A stretch of 53,429 bases of DNA from positions 1-53,429 of the forward strand of contig NZ_JAUYUS010000071.1 of NCBI RefSeq assembly GCF_030694575.1, written 5' to 3'. Both the position numbers and the translations under genes were made by a program. Positions 13,548 to 21,850 of this stretch are shown here, piece after piece. Position 1 is the stretch's first letter. Every line of letters begins with the position of its first letter. The notes beneath the pieces were generated by a model. It saw only the letters and a program-made list of their open reading frames with translations, did not search any database and was not told where the DNA came from. Origin of the DNA: Parvibaculum sp. (lineage in GTDB: Bacteria; Pseudomonadota; Alphaproteobacteria; Parvibaculales; Parvibaculaceae).

Positions 13548-16385
13548 TCAGAACGGAAGATCCTCGTCATCCTCGCCCGGCTGGCGCTCTTCGACACCGT
13601 CGAGTATCAGCGGAAGCGGAATCGCGAGCGCGCGAGACTTCGTGCCGTTGAAGCTTTGCGGCTCGACCTTGTACGCGCCATCGACGCGAGCGAGCTGGCC
13701 GAGGATGTCCGAGGCGTAAGACGTCCCCTCCAGAAGCTTCGGAAGCTCCGTCGACGTGTTGGCGAGGAGGAGCGCGGCATTCTGCACACCCTTCCCGAAG
13801 AACTTCACCTGCATACCGTGCCGGCGAAGGACCGCGTCGGCATTCCTCATCGACACGTCGCACGTCTCCACAGCATGGCCGGCGGCAGCGGCGATCAGCT
13901 CGAATGTCGAGACCTGTATCCCGTTCTGCATCCGGATCAGCGAATTCAGGAGAGCGGCAAGCGCCTTCGTCGACTCCTCAGTCTTCGAATTCTCGATATA
14001 ATCCGACCAGTCATACCGGCCGATCATCGCCGTCGCGTCTTCGAGCGTCGCAACGCGAGTCGAGACCAGCGACCACGCGCCTGCGAGCATCGTGCCGAAC
14101 TGGTCGCCATCGCGCTGCGAACCGAACTTCTGCGCCGCCGCCATCGTAAACACTTCGATGTTCTGGAGCGTGATCGGCAGCAGGTTCAGAGATCGCCGCA
14201 TGAGACGCGCCGGCATGTCGGTATCAGCCTTCAGCTTGAAGAGCGGCCCCTTGATGGACTCCCATGCAGCCGAGGCGTCCTCGTCATCGCGTTTCGGCCG
14301 CAGCGCCAGGATGCACAACCGCTCATAGTCCGCCTGATGCTTCATGCCGACCATGATGGACGAGAGGCAGAACATCGAGCGAATGATGAATTCCATCGAA
14401 TTGCCGAAGGTGGTGCCCTTCATCGTGCGGGCATCGGACTCGGTGCTCGACTGGCGGATCAGCGCGATTACCGCCTGGATGCGGTTTCGTTCACGCTCGT
14501 CATTCTGCTCGCTTTCATCGAACAGAACCGGTAGCGCGTCCGCCTTCAGCGTTTGCCGGATGCCGGCCTCGGTCGAGTTGCCTTGCGCGTAGATCGAGGC
14601 GCCATTCATCAGGAATTGCACGAACTCTGTCAGGATGGTGCTCTTGCCGGACCCGGCACCGCCGGTGATCCAGACATGCGGCCGCCATTTGAGCGAGCCA
14701 CAAAGCGTCGCCAGTGCGACCCAGCCGCAGAGAAGAATGGCGGATGCCGGCCGGTTCCAGCGAAACAGCTTCGCGACCTCGACGATGCGACGCCCGTCTT
14801 CATCCGTCATCGCCGTCTCTGAAGGACGCCGGAGGCGGCGCGCCTGCTCATAGACGTAGGCCGAGTCGACCTTGGAGACGTCCATCTCCTTTCCGTCGAC
14901 CATGAGGCAATCGCCAAAGTGGTAGACAATGCGGCCGTCATCCCGCCAGGCGCCACGCCCGCGGCGCGTGGACGGATCGAAGAACCCGCGCGAGAACGCC
15001 GTGCGCTGGAGCCAGTTCACGGCCATCTTCTTGTTCATGCCCTTCTCGCCGGAGAAATTCATCTCCCACCATTGCAGTGGCGCGATCGCGGTCAGTGCGG
15101 AATCGCTCCAGTCCGCCATGCCGCGCTCCATCACCATCTTGGTTTCGTGCTGGTAGATGAAAATCTTTTCGCGATCGTGGCCGAGTATCGTGAAGAAGCC
15201 ACCCGTGTCCTTTTTTTCAACCGGCACGTCGGGTGGCATCTCCTCATAGGGCTTTGCCGCCTCAGACGTGTCGGCATGGTCCGGAACGGCCTCATGCGCC
15301 GGCGGCTCCTCATCGGGAGCGGCGGCGGATGGCTCAGGCGGCGGCGGGCAGATCACATTCATGATTTGCCGCTTCACTTCATCCGCGCCCTCAGCAAGAT
15401 GCAGATCGTTGAAGTCGGTAGGCTTGCCGTCGAGTGAGCGGAATACCGGGAACGCAACCATCCCGCCAACCGCTTCGGCCGTGTCGCGCGCCTTCGTCAG
15501 TCCGGGATTTTCGACCGGCTTCAAGGTGAACTGGTCATTGTCGGCGGTTATGACAATGCGCACATCCGGCATGAGGCGCCGGACGGTTTGCGCGACCGGC
15601 ATGAGATTGCCCATATCGAATGCCACCACCACCGCCATACCGGTAGCGACATGAACGGACGCGCCGGTGGCGTATCCTTCGCATATGCAGACTGTGATCT
15701 TGCCGTCGACCTCAGTCGGGCGGCCGATCGTGAACCATGCGCCGCGCTTGCGGCCGCCATAGACGAAGTCGCGCGTGCGCTGCTCGCCGCCGACCTTGCT
15801 TTCCTTCGCGAAAATGCCCTGAAGCGAGACGATGTTCTTCATCTCGTCACGCAGCGGCACGAGGAGAGTGTCCTTCACCGTGTAGGTGCGGACTTCTCTG
15901 GTCACGGCGTCGGGCGGCGATTCCTTAACCCAATCGCCGACGCGCAGTCCGAACCCAGGCACGCCCTTACGTTTCAGGTAGGGATGGTCATTCCCCGCAT
16001 CTTTTGCGGCGTTCCACATGCTATTCGCCGCGATGGCCGCGCTCGCGTTACGCTGAGCCTCCTCCCGCAGCTTTTTCTCTCGCTCCTCCCGCATCTTCTC
16101 GGCAAATGCCCGGCGTTCCTCTTTCGTCAGAGGCTTCGAGCCCTTCGCCGACCACTTTCTGACCTCTTCCCCATACAGGCTCAGAGAGCCATAAGCACCC
16201 GCCGGGCGCCCGTCGAGATACAGCACATACCATGTGTTGCGCCTCCCCTTCTTGTCGGCATCGCCATGAACGCGATGGAACTTCCCGTCGGCTATCAGCG
16301 TGCCGGCGAACGTGATTCCGTCCTTCTGCATCGCATCGCGAAACGCAGTCACATGATCGTCGGCAGTGGGCTCGGTACTCGACAT
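13548..16385 (-). CDS. Toprim primase-helicase
   Basis: The 945-aa protein combines an N-terminal region with charged helices (residues 90-135), a Toprim-like domain at about 230-290 (VCICEGYATGASVHVATG, then VRIVITADND) and a C-terminal ATPase with Walker A ITGGAGSGKST (about 575-585) and acidic LFDES (about 620). This layout is that of phage and plasmid primase-helicases that lay primers and unwind the fork. A catalytic zinc motif is not seen at the N-terminus, so primer synthesis by this chain alone is uncertain. It is the last gene of the leftward block that starts at 21613. Confidence 0.85.
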   Translation of the reverse strand: MSSTEPTADDHVTAFRDAMQKDGITFAGTLIADGKFHRVHGDADKKGRRNTWYVLYLDGRPAGAYGSLSLYGEEVRKWSAKGSKPLTKEERRAFAEKMREEREKKLREEAQRNASAAIAANSMWNAAKDAGNDHPYLKRKGVPGFGLRVGDWVKESPPDAVTREVRTYTVKDTLLVPLRDEMKNIVSLQGIFAKESKVGGEQRTRDFVYGGRKRGAWFTIGRPTEVDGKITVCICEGYATGASVHVATGMAVVVAFDMGNLMPVAQTVRRLMPDVRIVITADNDQFTLKPVENPGLTKARDTAEAVGGMVAFPVFRSLDGKPTDFNDLHLAEGADEVKRQIMNVICPPPPEPSAAAPDEEPPAHEAVPDHADTSEAAKPYEEMPPDVPVEKKDTGGFFTILGHDREKIFIYQHETKMVMERGMADWSDSALTAIAPLQWWEMNFSGEKGMNKKMAVNWLQRTAFSRGFFDPSTRRGRGAWRDDGRIVYHFGDCLMVDGKEMDVSKVDSAYVYEQARRLRRPSETAMTDEDGRRIVEVAKLFRWNRPASAILLCGWVALATLCGSLKWRPHVWITGGAGSGKSTILTEFVQFLMNGASIYAQGNSTEAGIRQTLKADALPVLFDESEQNDERERNRIQAVIALIRQSSTESDARTMKGTTFGNSMEFIIRSMFCLSSIMVGMKHQADYERLCILALRPKRDDEDASAAWESIKGPLFKLKADTDMPARLMRRSLNLLPITLQNIEVFTMAAAQKFGSQRDGDQFGTMLAGAWSLVSTRVATLEDATAMIGRYDWSDYIENSKTEESTKALAALLNSLIRMQNGIQVSTFELIAAAAGHAVETCDVSMRNADAVLRRHGMQVKFFGKGVQNAALLLANTSTELPKLLEGTSYASDILGQLARVDGAYKVEPQSFNGTKSRALAIPLPLILDGVEERQPGEDDEDLPF

Positions 16386-16419
16386 TTATCCCCTTCCGGC
16401 CGAAGCCAGAAATCTCGCC

Positions 16420-16833
16420 TTACGGCTTGTATTTTTCCAGAAGCGCGAGGGCTTCCGCATCACTCCGGGCCACGCCGGCGATGCCGCCGGCCTGGATCAC
16501 CTGTTCAGAGAAATTATTCTGCTCTTCACTGGTCGATCCAGTTTCGGACTTCACTTCAATCGAGCTGAATACGGGGAGCGTCATCCCGACATGCTCAGCG
16601 AGAATAACGACAGGCGTCCATCCGATCAGATCACCGGAACCCTCGCAGAGACCAGCATGGAGGGGCCGAGCCTGCCGAATGACGACATCGCCGGGCTTGA
16701 CCAGTATCTGCGTCGGCTCCGAAAAGCGCTTCGACTTCCCGACCCACCCCATGCCGACATTGTTGCGGAAGAAGCGAGCCCCCCCCTTCGAGACGGCGAT
16801 CATGATTCCGCGCATGATGTTGTGCTCGCTCAT
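16420..16833 (-). CDS. VRR-NUC domain nuclease
   Basis: A 137-aa stand-alone VRR-NUC protein. Visible core: ARFFRNNVG, GSGDLIGW carrying the catalytic Asp, SIEVKSETG with the E-x-K pair, then EEQNNFSEQVIQAGGIAGVA. Members are PD-(D/E)XK structure-specific endonucleases, in phages linked to replication and recombination junctions. It starts inside an ATGA with the upstream D12-type methylase stop and precedes the primase-helicase by 34 bp. Confidence 0.85.
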   Translation of the reverse strand: MSEHNIMRGIMIAVSKGGARFFRNNVGMGWVGKSKRFSEPTQILVKPGDVVIRQARPLHAGLCEGSGDLIGWTPVVILAEHVGMTLPVFSSIEVKSETGSTSEEQNNFSEQVIQAGGIAGVARSDAEALALLEKYKP

Positions 16834-17720
16834 GCCGCGCTTCCTGAAAAGAGGTCGCGGTTCAAGAAAGCTGCGGCGGCGGGATTAATCCAGAGAACTT
16901 CCACCCGCTTTCGCGCGCCGTCAGCCAGGGCAGCGCGCTCGACGCGCACCCATCCTTCGAGCATTGATTCATACATATCGTTCGGATACCCAGAGAGAAC
17001 GACCATGCCATCGACGCCGCCGAGAAATTCGAGAAGCGCCACATGATCGGCAGACGTCATTTCATGCCGGTAGGCATGGTATTTTTCGCCAGTCCGTCGT
17101 GATTTTTCCGAGCGCGTCTCCGGCATATATGGAGGATCGACATAGTGGAGAGTTGTTGGACAGTCATGCGCCCTCATCACTTCGATCGCGTCCTTGTTCT
17201 CGACCACGACACCGCGTAAGCGCTTCACGACTTCGAGGAGAGATTCCGGATAGTTGCACCAGTCGTGCGCCGGCGTCGTCCCGGAGCGATTGCTTTGAGC
17301 CCTGAAGCCAGTTCTGACATCTCTATTGAATCCGTCACTTCCAAACCCCATGAAGCTCCGAATGCAAAGTTGTCGTGCCGACTCGACTGGATCGTCTACC
17401 ACCTCATAGGCATTTTCGAATTCAAGGCGCGCGAACGGCGTCAACCTGAGGCCGGCAATCAGCCGTGCGGACAAATCAGGGTTGCGCAGCACCTGAAACA
17501 GGCCGACGACGTCGCTATCGAGATCGTTGTAAATCTCGGCATACGAGCGCGGCTTACGCATTAGGACGCTCGCAGCGCCGCCGAAGGGCTCTACATAAAT
17601 CCGGTGAGGCGGGAAATGCGCAATAATCCAAGGCGCAAGTATCCACTTCCCACCATGCCAGCGCAGAACCGGGCGAGGGGGGGGTATCTCGCTGGCGGTT
17701 GAATTAGTCGCGGCCCTCAC
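16830..17720 (-). CDS. D12-class DNA N6-adenine methyltransferase
   Basis: The protein has the D12/Dam-like methylase motifs: LRWHGGKWILAPWI near the start (motif X), EPFGGAASV (motif I, S-adenosylmethionine site), YNDLD, and the catalytic VDPPY. It would methylate adenine in duplex DNA. A GTG at 17720 overlaps the upstream TGA (GTGA), has GAGAGG upstream, and is preferred over an ATG at 17756 inside the neighbouring gene; the product is then 296 aa. It is the second adenine methylase of this prophage and of a different class from that at 12395. Confidence 0.85.
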   Translation of the reverse strand: MRAATNSTASEIPPPRPVLRWHGGKWILAPWIIAHFPPHRIYVEPFGGAASVLMRKPRSYAEIYNDLDSDVVGLFQVLRNPDLSARLIAGLRLTPFARLEFENAYEVVDDPVESARQLCIRSFMGFGSDGFNRDVRTGFRAQSNRSGTTPAHDWCNYPESLLEVVKRLRGVVVENKDAIEVMRAHDCPTTLHYVDPPYMPETRSEKSRRTGEKYHAYRHEMTSADHVALLEFLGGVDGMVVLSGYPNDMYESMLEGWVRVERAALADGARKRVEVLWINPAAAAFLNRDLFSGSAA

Positions 17721-17989
17721 GATGTCGCCTCTCTTTGCTTCTTCCGCCAGTCCCACTCTGCCGTCACGGCGCCGGACAGCGCGTCGAAAACAATCTTCTG
17801 CTCCTCATCCGTCCTTCCGCGCCGCCGTGCGATCGACTGCATGAACTCCGGCCGCTCCTCCCGTGGCTTCTCCAGAATGACGCGCGCCTCGCAGGCAGCG
17901 CGGTACTCCTCGCTCCAGGCAGGCACCATCCGGCCGTAGAGTGCGACCACCTCGCAGAATTCGTGACCGCTCCTGGTGCGCCGGATCAT
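17717..17989 (-). CDS. Hypothetical protein
   Basis: A 90-aa polar, charged helical protein of unknown function (SGHEFCEVVALYGRMVPAWS, then an Arg/Glu-rich segment). The start at 17989 overlaps the stop of the SF2 helicase (ATGA). An earlier in-frame ATG would lie inside that gene. It may assist either neighbour, but nothing in the sequence shows it. Confidence 0.5.
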   Translation of the reverse strand: MIRRTRSGHEFCEVVALYGRMVPAWSEEYRAACEARVILEKPREERPEFMQSIARRRGRTDEEQKIVFDALSGAVTAEWDWRKKQREATS

Positions 17990-19497
17990 GGCAGCCTCAG
18001 GAATGATTGGGCCTGATTGTCGATGCGCTTCTGTGCCGCGCGCTCGCGGGCATTGAAAACGTGCTCCGCCCAAGTCGGCGAGTACCCCTTGTTCTCCGCA
18101 TAGTTCTGAAGTTCGGTCAGTGTGCGCGCCGCGTTAACCTGGCGCCGCTCTTTTTTCTTCTGGAGCGCGATCGCCGCCGCCTCTTCAGGCGTGATTTTCC
18201 GCAGCTTTCCCTCAACCTGCTCAACCTTGCGGGAGGCGACGGACTGTTCATGTCCGCAGATCGAGCAAATCGGGCCTGCCGGGTAGACCGCGTAGCATTT
18301 TTCGCACTGCTTGATCGGCAGTGCGGACTCTTCGGCCTTCCTCTGCTTTCGGGTTATCCCGGCGAGGGACCATTCCCGCGGCGTCTCCGGCAGGCCGTGG
18401 ACGAGCGAATTCCCGACATGATCGAGGATGAAGGCGTTGGTCTTGCCGGCGGCGGCAAGGGCGCCAAACCGGCCTTCCATCGTTTCGACATCGAAGCCGT
18501 CCGCATATATCGGCCGCAGAGGGCGGCCCATTTGCTGGACATGCAGGCCGGTCGAGTGCGTCGGCCGAAGCATGATCGCGCAACCGATCGCCGGTATGTC
18601 CACCCCTTCGCCGATCAAGTCGCAGGAAACGAGACCGTCAATGCCCTTGCCCAGACCGGCGATCAAGTCCTTGCGCCGGTCCTTGTCCATATCCCCGTCG
18701 ATCACCTCGAAACGGTGGCCGGCGGAGCGGAATTCCTCGGATATGTGCTGGCAGTGTTCAATCGACACCCCGAAGGCGACGGAGGTCAGCCCGCGGCAAA
18801 TCTCCTGATAATGGTCAACGGCGTGACCCGTGATGCGTGGCTTGTCGACACGATCCGCCAGTTCCGACTTTTCATAGTCGCCGCCGCGCGACCTTATGCC
18901 GGTGAGGTCGAGGCGTTCGGCCGGCGCATAGACGATCGGCTTGGCGAGATACCCCTGATCGATCAATTCGCCGGTCGAGATCACTTCGATGATGTCGTCG
19001 AAAATCCCGCCGCACTCGACGCCGAGGCCCTTGCCATCGCTCCGGATGGGCGACGCCGTGACGCCGAGCGTGGGCGGCGCGCCGAGGGCGGCATAGATGC
19101 GGCCCCAGGAATTCGATTGCTGGACGTGGTGCGCCTCATCGACGATCAACAAATCAGTCGGAATCGTGAAGCTGGACCTCTTCAGGCGGCTGGCAAGCGC
19201 CTGCACGCTGGCAACCTGCACGAGCGCGCGCGGATCCGGCGTGATGCCGGGCGCGATTATCCCGTGATGAATGCCGAACCTGCCAAGGGCAAGGCTGATT
19301 TGAGCCAGCAGCTCGAAACGATGCGCGACGATCGTGACGCGATTGCCCTTGGCGGAGGCCGCCGCCGCGATATAGCTGAAAAGCACGGTCTTTCCGGCGC
19401 CGGTAGGAGCGACGAACAGCGGCGCCTGATGCGTCTGGAGAGACGCCCGGATGCGCGTGACGCCGTGTTCCTGATAGTCGCGGAGGATCACCGGCAT
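17986..19497 (-). CDS. DEAD/DEAH-box (SF2) helicase with C-terminal zinc ribbon
   Basis: The 503-aa protein is a complete SF2 helicase: Walker A APTGAGKT (residues 30-37), DEAH (120-123), VTASP (motif III), then a second lobe with DLIGEGVDIP (motif V) and QQMGRPLRP (motif VI). Near residues 410-428 four cysteines (QCEKCYAVYP, PICSICGH) make a zinc ribbon that may contact DNA or a partner. The final 60 residues are basic and helical. Similar phage proteins unwind branched DNA during replication or recombination. It forms a TAATG with the deaminase gene upstream. Confidence 0.85.
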   Translation of the reverse strand: MPVILRDYQEHGVTRIRASLQTHQAPLFVAPTGAGKTVLFSYIAAAASAKGNRVTIVAHRFELLAQISLALGRFGIHHGIIAPGITPDPRALVQVASVQALASRLKRSSFTIPTDLLIVDEAHHVQQSNSWGRIYAALGAPPTLGVTASPIRSDGKGLGVECGGIFDDIIEVISTGELIDQGYLAKPIVYAPAERLDLTGIRSRGGDYEKSELADRVDKPRITGHAVDHYQEICRGLTSVAFGVSIEHCQHISEEFRSAGHRFEVIDGDMDKDRRKDLIAGLGKGIDGLVSCDLIGEGVDIPAIGCAIMLRPTHSTGLHVQQMGRPLRPIYADGFDVETMEGRFGALAAAGKTNAFILDHVGNSLVHGLPETPREWSLAGITRKQRKAEESALPIKQCEKCYAVYPAGPICSICGHEQSVASRKVEQVEGKLRKITPEEAAAIALQKKKERRQVNAARTLTELQNYAENKGYSPTWAEHVFNARERAAQKRIDNQAQSFLRLP

Positions 19498-19808
19498 TAT
19501 TCAGGCGCCCCGACGGAGACGGATTTGACGCCGGCGCCGAACAACGCATGCTGGCAATTCATGCAGGCGTAGGTATGCCCCTCGATATAGGCGCGCGATC
19601 CACGGGCCCTCTCCCCCGCCCGCATGACAGCGACCACTTCGGCATGGCCAAGTTGCCGGCAGATTGATTGACACTTCTCATAGCCTTCGCCCGGCGCGCG
19701 CGGACATGCCGCTTGTGGATTGGCGCACTCATTGGTGCCGACGATGCGCTCGCCTGAAGGTGTGACCAGAGTGCAACGCACGGTGGTCTTGGCACAGGGC
19801 CCGTTCAT
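19497..19808 (-). CDS. Cytidine/dCMP deaminase-like protein
   Basis: A short 103-aa protein with the deaminase zinc site: GHAEVVAV (H55, A56, E57) and YACMNCQ (C82, C85), equivalent to the (H/C)AE and PCxxC motifs, although the usual Pro is replaced by Ala. Several extra cysteines (C5, C12, C28, C35, C46, C50) precede the active site, unusual for the family and possibly a second metal site. It may act on dCMP or on a modified nucleotide; the substrate is not shown. It sits between a cytosine methylase and a helicase with overlapping start and stop codons. Confidence 0.75.
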   Translation of the reverse strand: MNGPCAKTTVRCTLVTPSGERIVGTNECANPQAACPRAPGEGYEKCQSICRQLGHAEVVAVMRAGERARGSRAYIEGHTYACMNCQHALFGAGVKSVSVGAPE

Positions 19809-21388
19809 GACAGGGCCTCGACCATCTCAATTCGGCGGCCGAGCCAGCGCATCGTGTTGATGCTCATGCTGTTGCCGATGGCCTTGTACCTAGGGCCGTC
19901 CGCAGCAACGCGAATCCATTTTCCATCCGGATTCTGGTCATAGAGATCGGGATACCGCATGGCATGGAGACCGAACGGCTTGCCCTTAAGCAGCTTCATC
20001 GGTATCCGCGTGTACCCGTCCGGGAAGCCCTGAAGGCGCTCGCATTCGAGAGGGGTAGGGCGGCGGACGGCCCAAGACGTCGCCACCGCGACCTGCCCGC
20101 CGCCGTTTGCGTGTGAGTCCGAATGGTTCATCGCGCGCAGCGTCGGCGAGACCCCTTCGGAGGCGTCAGCACCGGAATCCTTGGACGAAAACGCTATTGC
20201 CGCGTGCCCGCCGCCGTGACCATCGCCCCGCAGCGCTCCGGGGACATCGCCAATGGCGAATCCGGTTTCCCCTCCTGCCTTGCAGTCGAAGGCGATGGCT
20301 GGAACGTGCGATGTACTCAAACTAGGCGACGGGTCTCCGGGCTCGCCAATGCCAGTACCTGGTGCGCCGCCAGATGAACCGGCTTGACGGTTGTTGGTCA
20401 TTGTCGCCCCACGCGAGGCTTGGCGCATATCAATTGGGGTAACAACCGGCACAATCGGTGTGCCCCTGCCCATGCCGTCCTCACTCGCGTCGAATCCCTC
20501 CCCGCGAAGCGCGTGCGCGACGTAGGTGTCCATATCGGCCGCGAGACTGTCATTCCGCTTGCCGAGCAGCGTATGCGCGACAATTGGCGCTTCATGATTG
20601 CAGGTGAGCGTCGGCCCGTAGCCCTCGGCTATCTCGGCGCCGGCCTGGCCGTGGGCCATCACAATGGGCTCGACCTCGACGGAGGATTGAATCAATCCTC
20701 CGTCGAGGTCGAAGTCGGTCCCAAGCCCGCCGCCGCCCTTAGTGCGAGCGCTAATTGTCGGGGCAACGCCTTTCCCCGCTTCGCGGCGCGGCGGAGAATT
20801 CCCAAGCAGGCTTTCGCGGTCAAATAGAACCGCGGCGGCACGGCGCCAGTCTCCAATATATCCGACAACGATGACACGCCGTCGTCTCTGAGGGACAGCC
20901 CGGCCAAACCCGTCCACTCGCACGTATTGAGAGTCAATGACACGGTAGGCCCACCCGTACCCGAGTTCCGCCATCGCCCCGATGATGGAACCAAAATCCC
21001 GTCCTCTGTTGCTTGACAGGACGCCGGGGACGTTCTCCCAAACCAGCCACCGGGGCCGTGCTCGGTCAGCAAGTCCAAGAAACGAGAGGGCCAGGTTGCC
21101 ACGAGGGTCATCCAGCCCCCCTCGGAGTCCTGCAATGCTGAATGACTGGCAGGGGGTTCCGCCGACAAGAAGGTCAATTGGTTCATGTTGCCACTCGCGA
21201 TATTTCGTCAGGTCGCCGAGATTCGGCACGGACGGGTAATGGTGAGCGAGCACGGCGGATGGGAAATCCGGCCCGTTCTTGTATTTGTGGTCAGGATCGT
21301 GTTGCGCGAAGAACGCAGGCTTCCAGCCGAGCGGGTGCCACGCAACCGTAGCCGCCTCTATTCCGCTGCACACGCTCCCGTAAATCAT
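19805..21388 (-). CDS. DNA cytosine-5 methyltransferase
   Basis: The 527-aa protein has the ordered motifs of cytosine-5 methylases: SVCSGIEAA (motif I), GGTPCQSFS with catalytic C80 (IV), ENVPG at 118-122 (VI), PQRRRRVIVVG at 166-176 (VIII), and GNSMS near the C-terminus (X). Between VIII and IX lies a long variable target-recognition region rich in Gly and repeated PT(L/I) phrases (APTISART, GPTLTCNH, SPTLRAMN). It would methylate cytosine to shield phage DNA from restriction. A 43-bp near-perfect palindrome interrupts the recognition region at residues about 225-240. No cognate endonuclease gene is adjacent. Confidence 0.9.
   Translation of the reverse strand: MIYGSVCSGIEAATVAWHPLGWKPAFFAQHDPDHKYKNGPDFPSAVLAHHYPSVPNLGDLTKYREWQHEPIDLLVGGTPCQSFSIAGLRGGLDDPRGNLALSFLGLADRARPRWLVWENVPGVLSSNRGRDFGSIIGAMAELGYGWAYRVIDSQYVRVDGFGRAVPQRRRRVIVVGYIGDWRRAAAVLFDRESLLGNSPPRREAGKGVAPTISARTKGGGGLGTDFDLDGGLIQSSVEVEPIVMAHGQAGAEIAEGYGPTLTCNHEAPIVAHTLLGKRNDSLAADMDTYVAHALRGEGFDASEDGMGRGTPIVPVVTPIDMRQASRGATMTNNRQAGSSGGAPGTGIGEPGDPSPSLSTSHVPAIAFDCKAGGETGFAIGDVPGALRGDGHGGGHAAIAFSSKDSGADASEGVSPTLRAMNHSDSHANGGGQVAVATSWAVRRPTPLECERLQGFPDGYTRIPMKLLKGKPFGLHAMRYPDLYDQNPDGKWIRVAADGPRYKAIGNSMSINTMRWLGRRIEMVEALS
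20670..20712. repeat. Perfect palindrome (21-bp arms) inside methylase gene
   Basis: Arms 20670-20690 and 20692-20712 are exact reverse complements around a single A. The dyad includes ACCTCGACGG on one side. It encodes DLDGGLI/QSSVEVE-type sequence in the target-recognition region. Such a hairpin in a coding region is unusual and suggests a small inverted duplication. Confidence 0.9.
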
Positions 21389-21397
21389 CGGCGCGGC

Positions 21398-21613
21398 CTA
21401 TTCGGCCGGCGCGCGATGCTTGTCGACTGCCGCCTGAAGGCGCTCGACGGTATCGACCGTGGTCGGCCTGACCTTCAGGTATCGGTGCGGCGTCGCCCGA
21501 GAAACCCCGGCCTCCTCGCATATCTGGCTTATGGAAACGCCGAGCGCCTTGGCATCCGCGTGCAGTGCAGCAATGGCATCATCGAAGGCGATGCCGAAAC
21601 TCTTACTCGTCAT
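21398..21613 (-). CDS. Small HTH regulator
   Basis: A 71-aa protein with a helix-turn-helix (LGVSISQICEEAGVSRATPH) followed by RYLKVRPTTVDTVERLQAAV, the layout of short phage repressors with a C-terminal dimer helix. The start at 21613 is chosen because an in-frame ATG at 21667 would place the TGTAC-N3-GTACA palindrome (21639-21651) inside the gene. With this start the palindrome is 26 bp upstream, where an autoregulatory operator is expected. It heads the leftward block that includes the cytosine methylase and primase-helicase. Confidence 0.7.
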   Translation of the reverse strand: MTSKSFGIAFDDAIAALHADAKALGVSISQICEEAGVSRATPHRYLKVRPTTVDTVERLQAAVDKHRAPAE

Positions 21614-21638
21614 TTTTGATTGGTCCCGTTTCGTGACT

Positions 21639-21651
21639 TGTACACTGTACA
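21639..21651. promoter_or_regulatory. TGTAC-N3-GTACA palindrome, site 3
   Basis: TGTAC-ACT-GTACA with a longer imperfect dyad around it (GTGAC ... GTCAC, 21634-21656). It is immediately upstream of the HTH regulator gene and is the best operator candidate for autoregulation. Confidence 0.65.
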
Positions 21652-21682
21652 TGTCACGTCTCAGCAATGTCTCAAGGAGACG

Positions 21683-21709
21683 CGGGAATATCCGGGAACT
21701 TCAGTGAAC
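21683..21709 (+). promoter_or_regulatory. Phased CGGGAAC direct-repeat array, copy 2
   Basis: CGGGAAT (21683) and CGGGAAC (21693) are 10 bp apart, with a degenerate AGTGAAC in register at 21703. The array lies between the divergent HTH regulator and RecE-like genes, so it could control both promoters. Confidence 0.6.
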
Positions 21710-21850
21710 AAGAATGATCGTCTCAATCTCAAAAAGCATTGGCGTTAAAACGACGGATTAAAGAATCATTTCGATTTCCAATGGATCAAATTGAGCGCAT
21801 CTTTAATGCACGCGACACGCCAAAACCATCTGACACCTGCGCGAGTACAA

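Noticed and set aside
20692-21186. 164-aa minus-strand frame inside the cytosine methylase
   Set aside because: It is out of frame with the methylase motifs and ends in the palindrome; no sign of selection as a separate gene.
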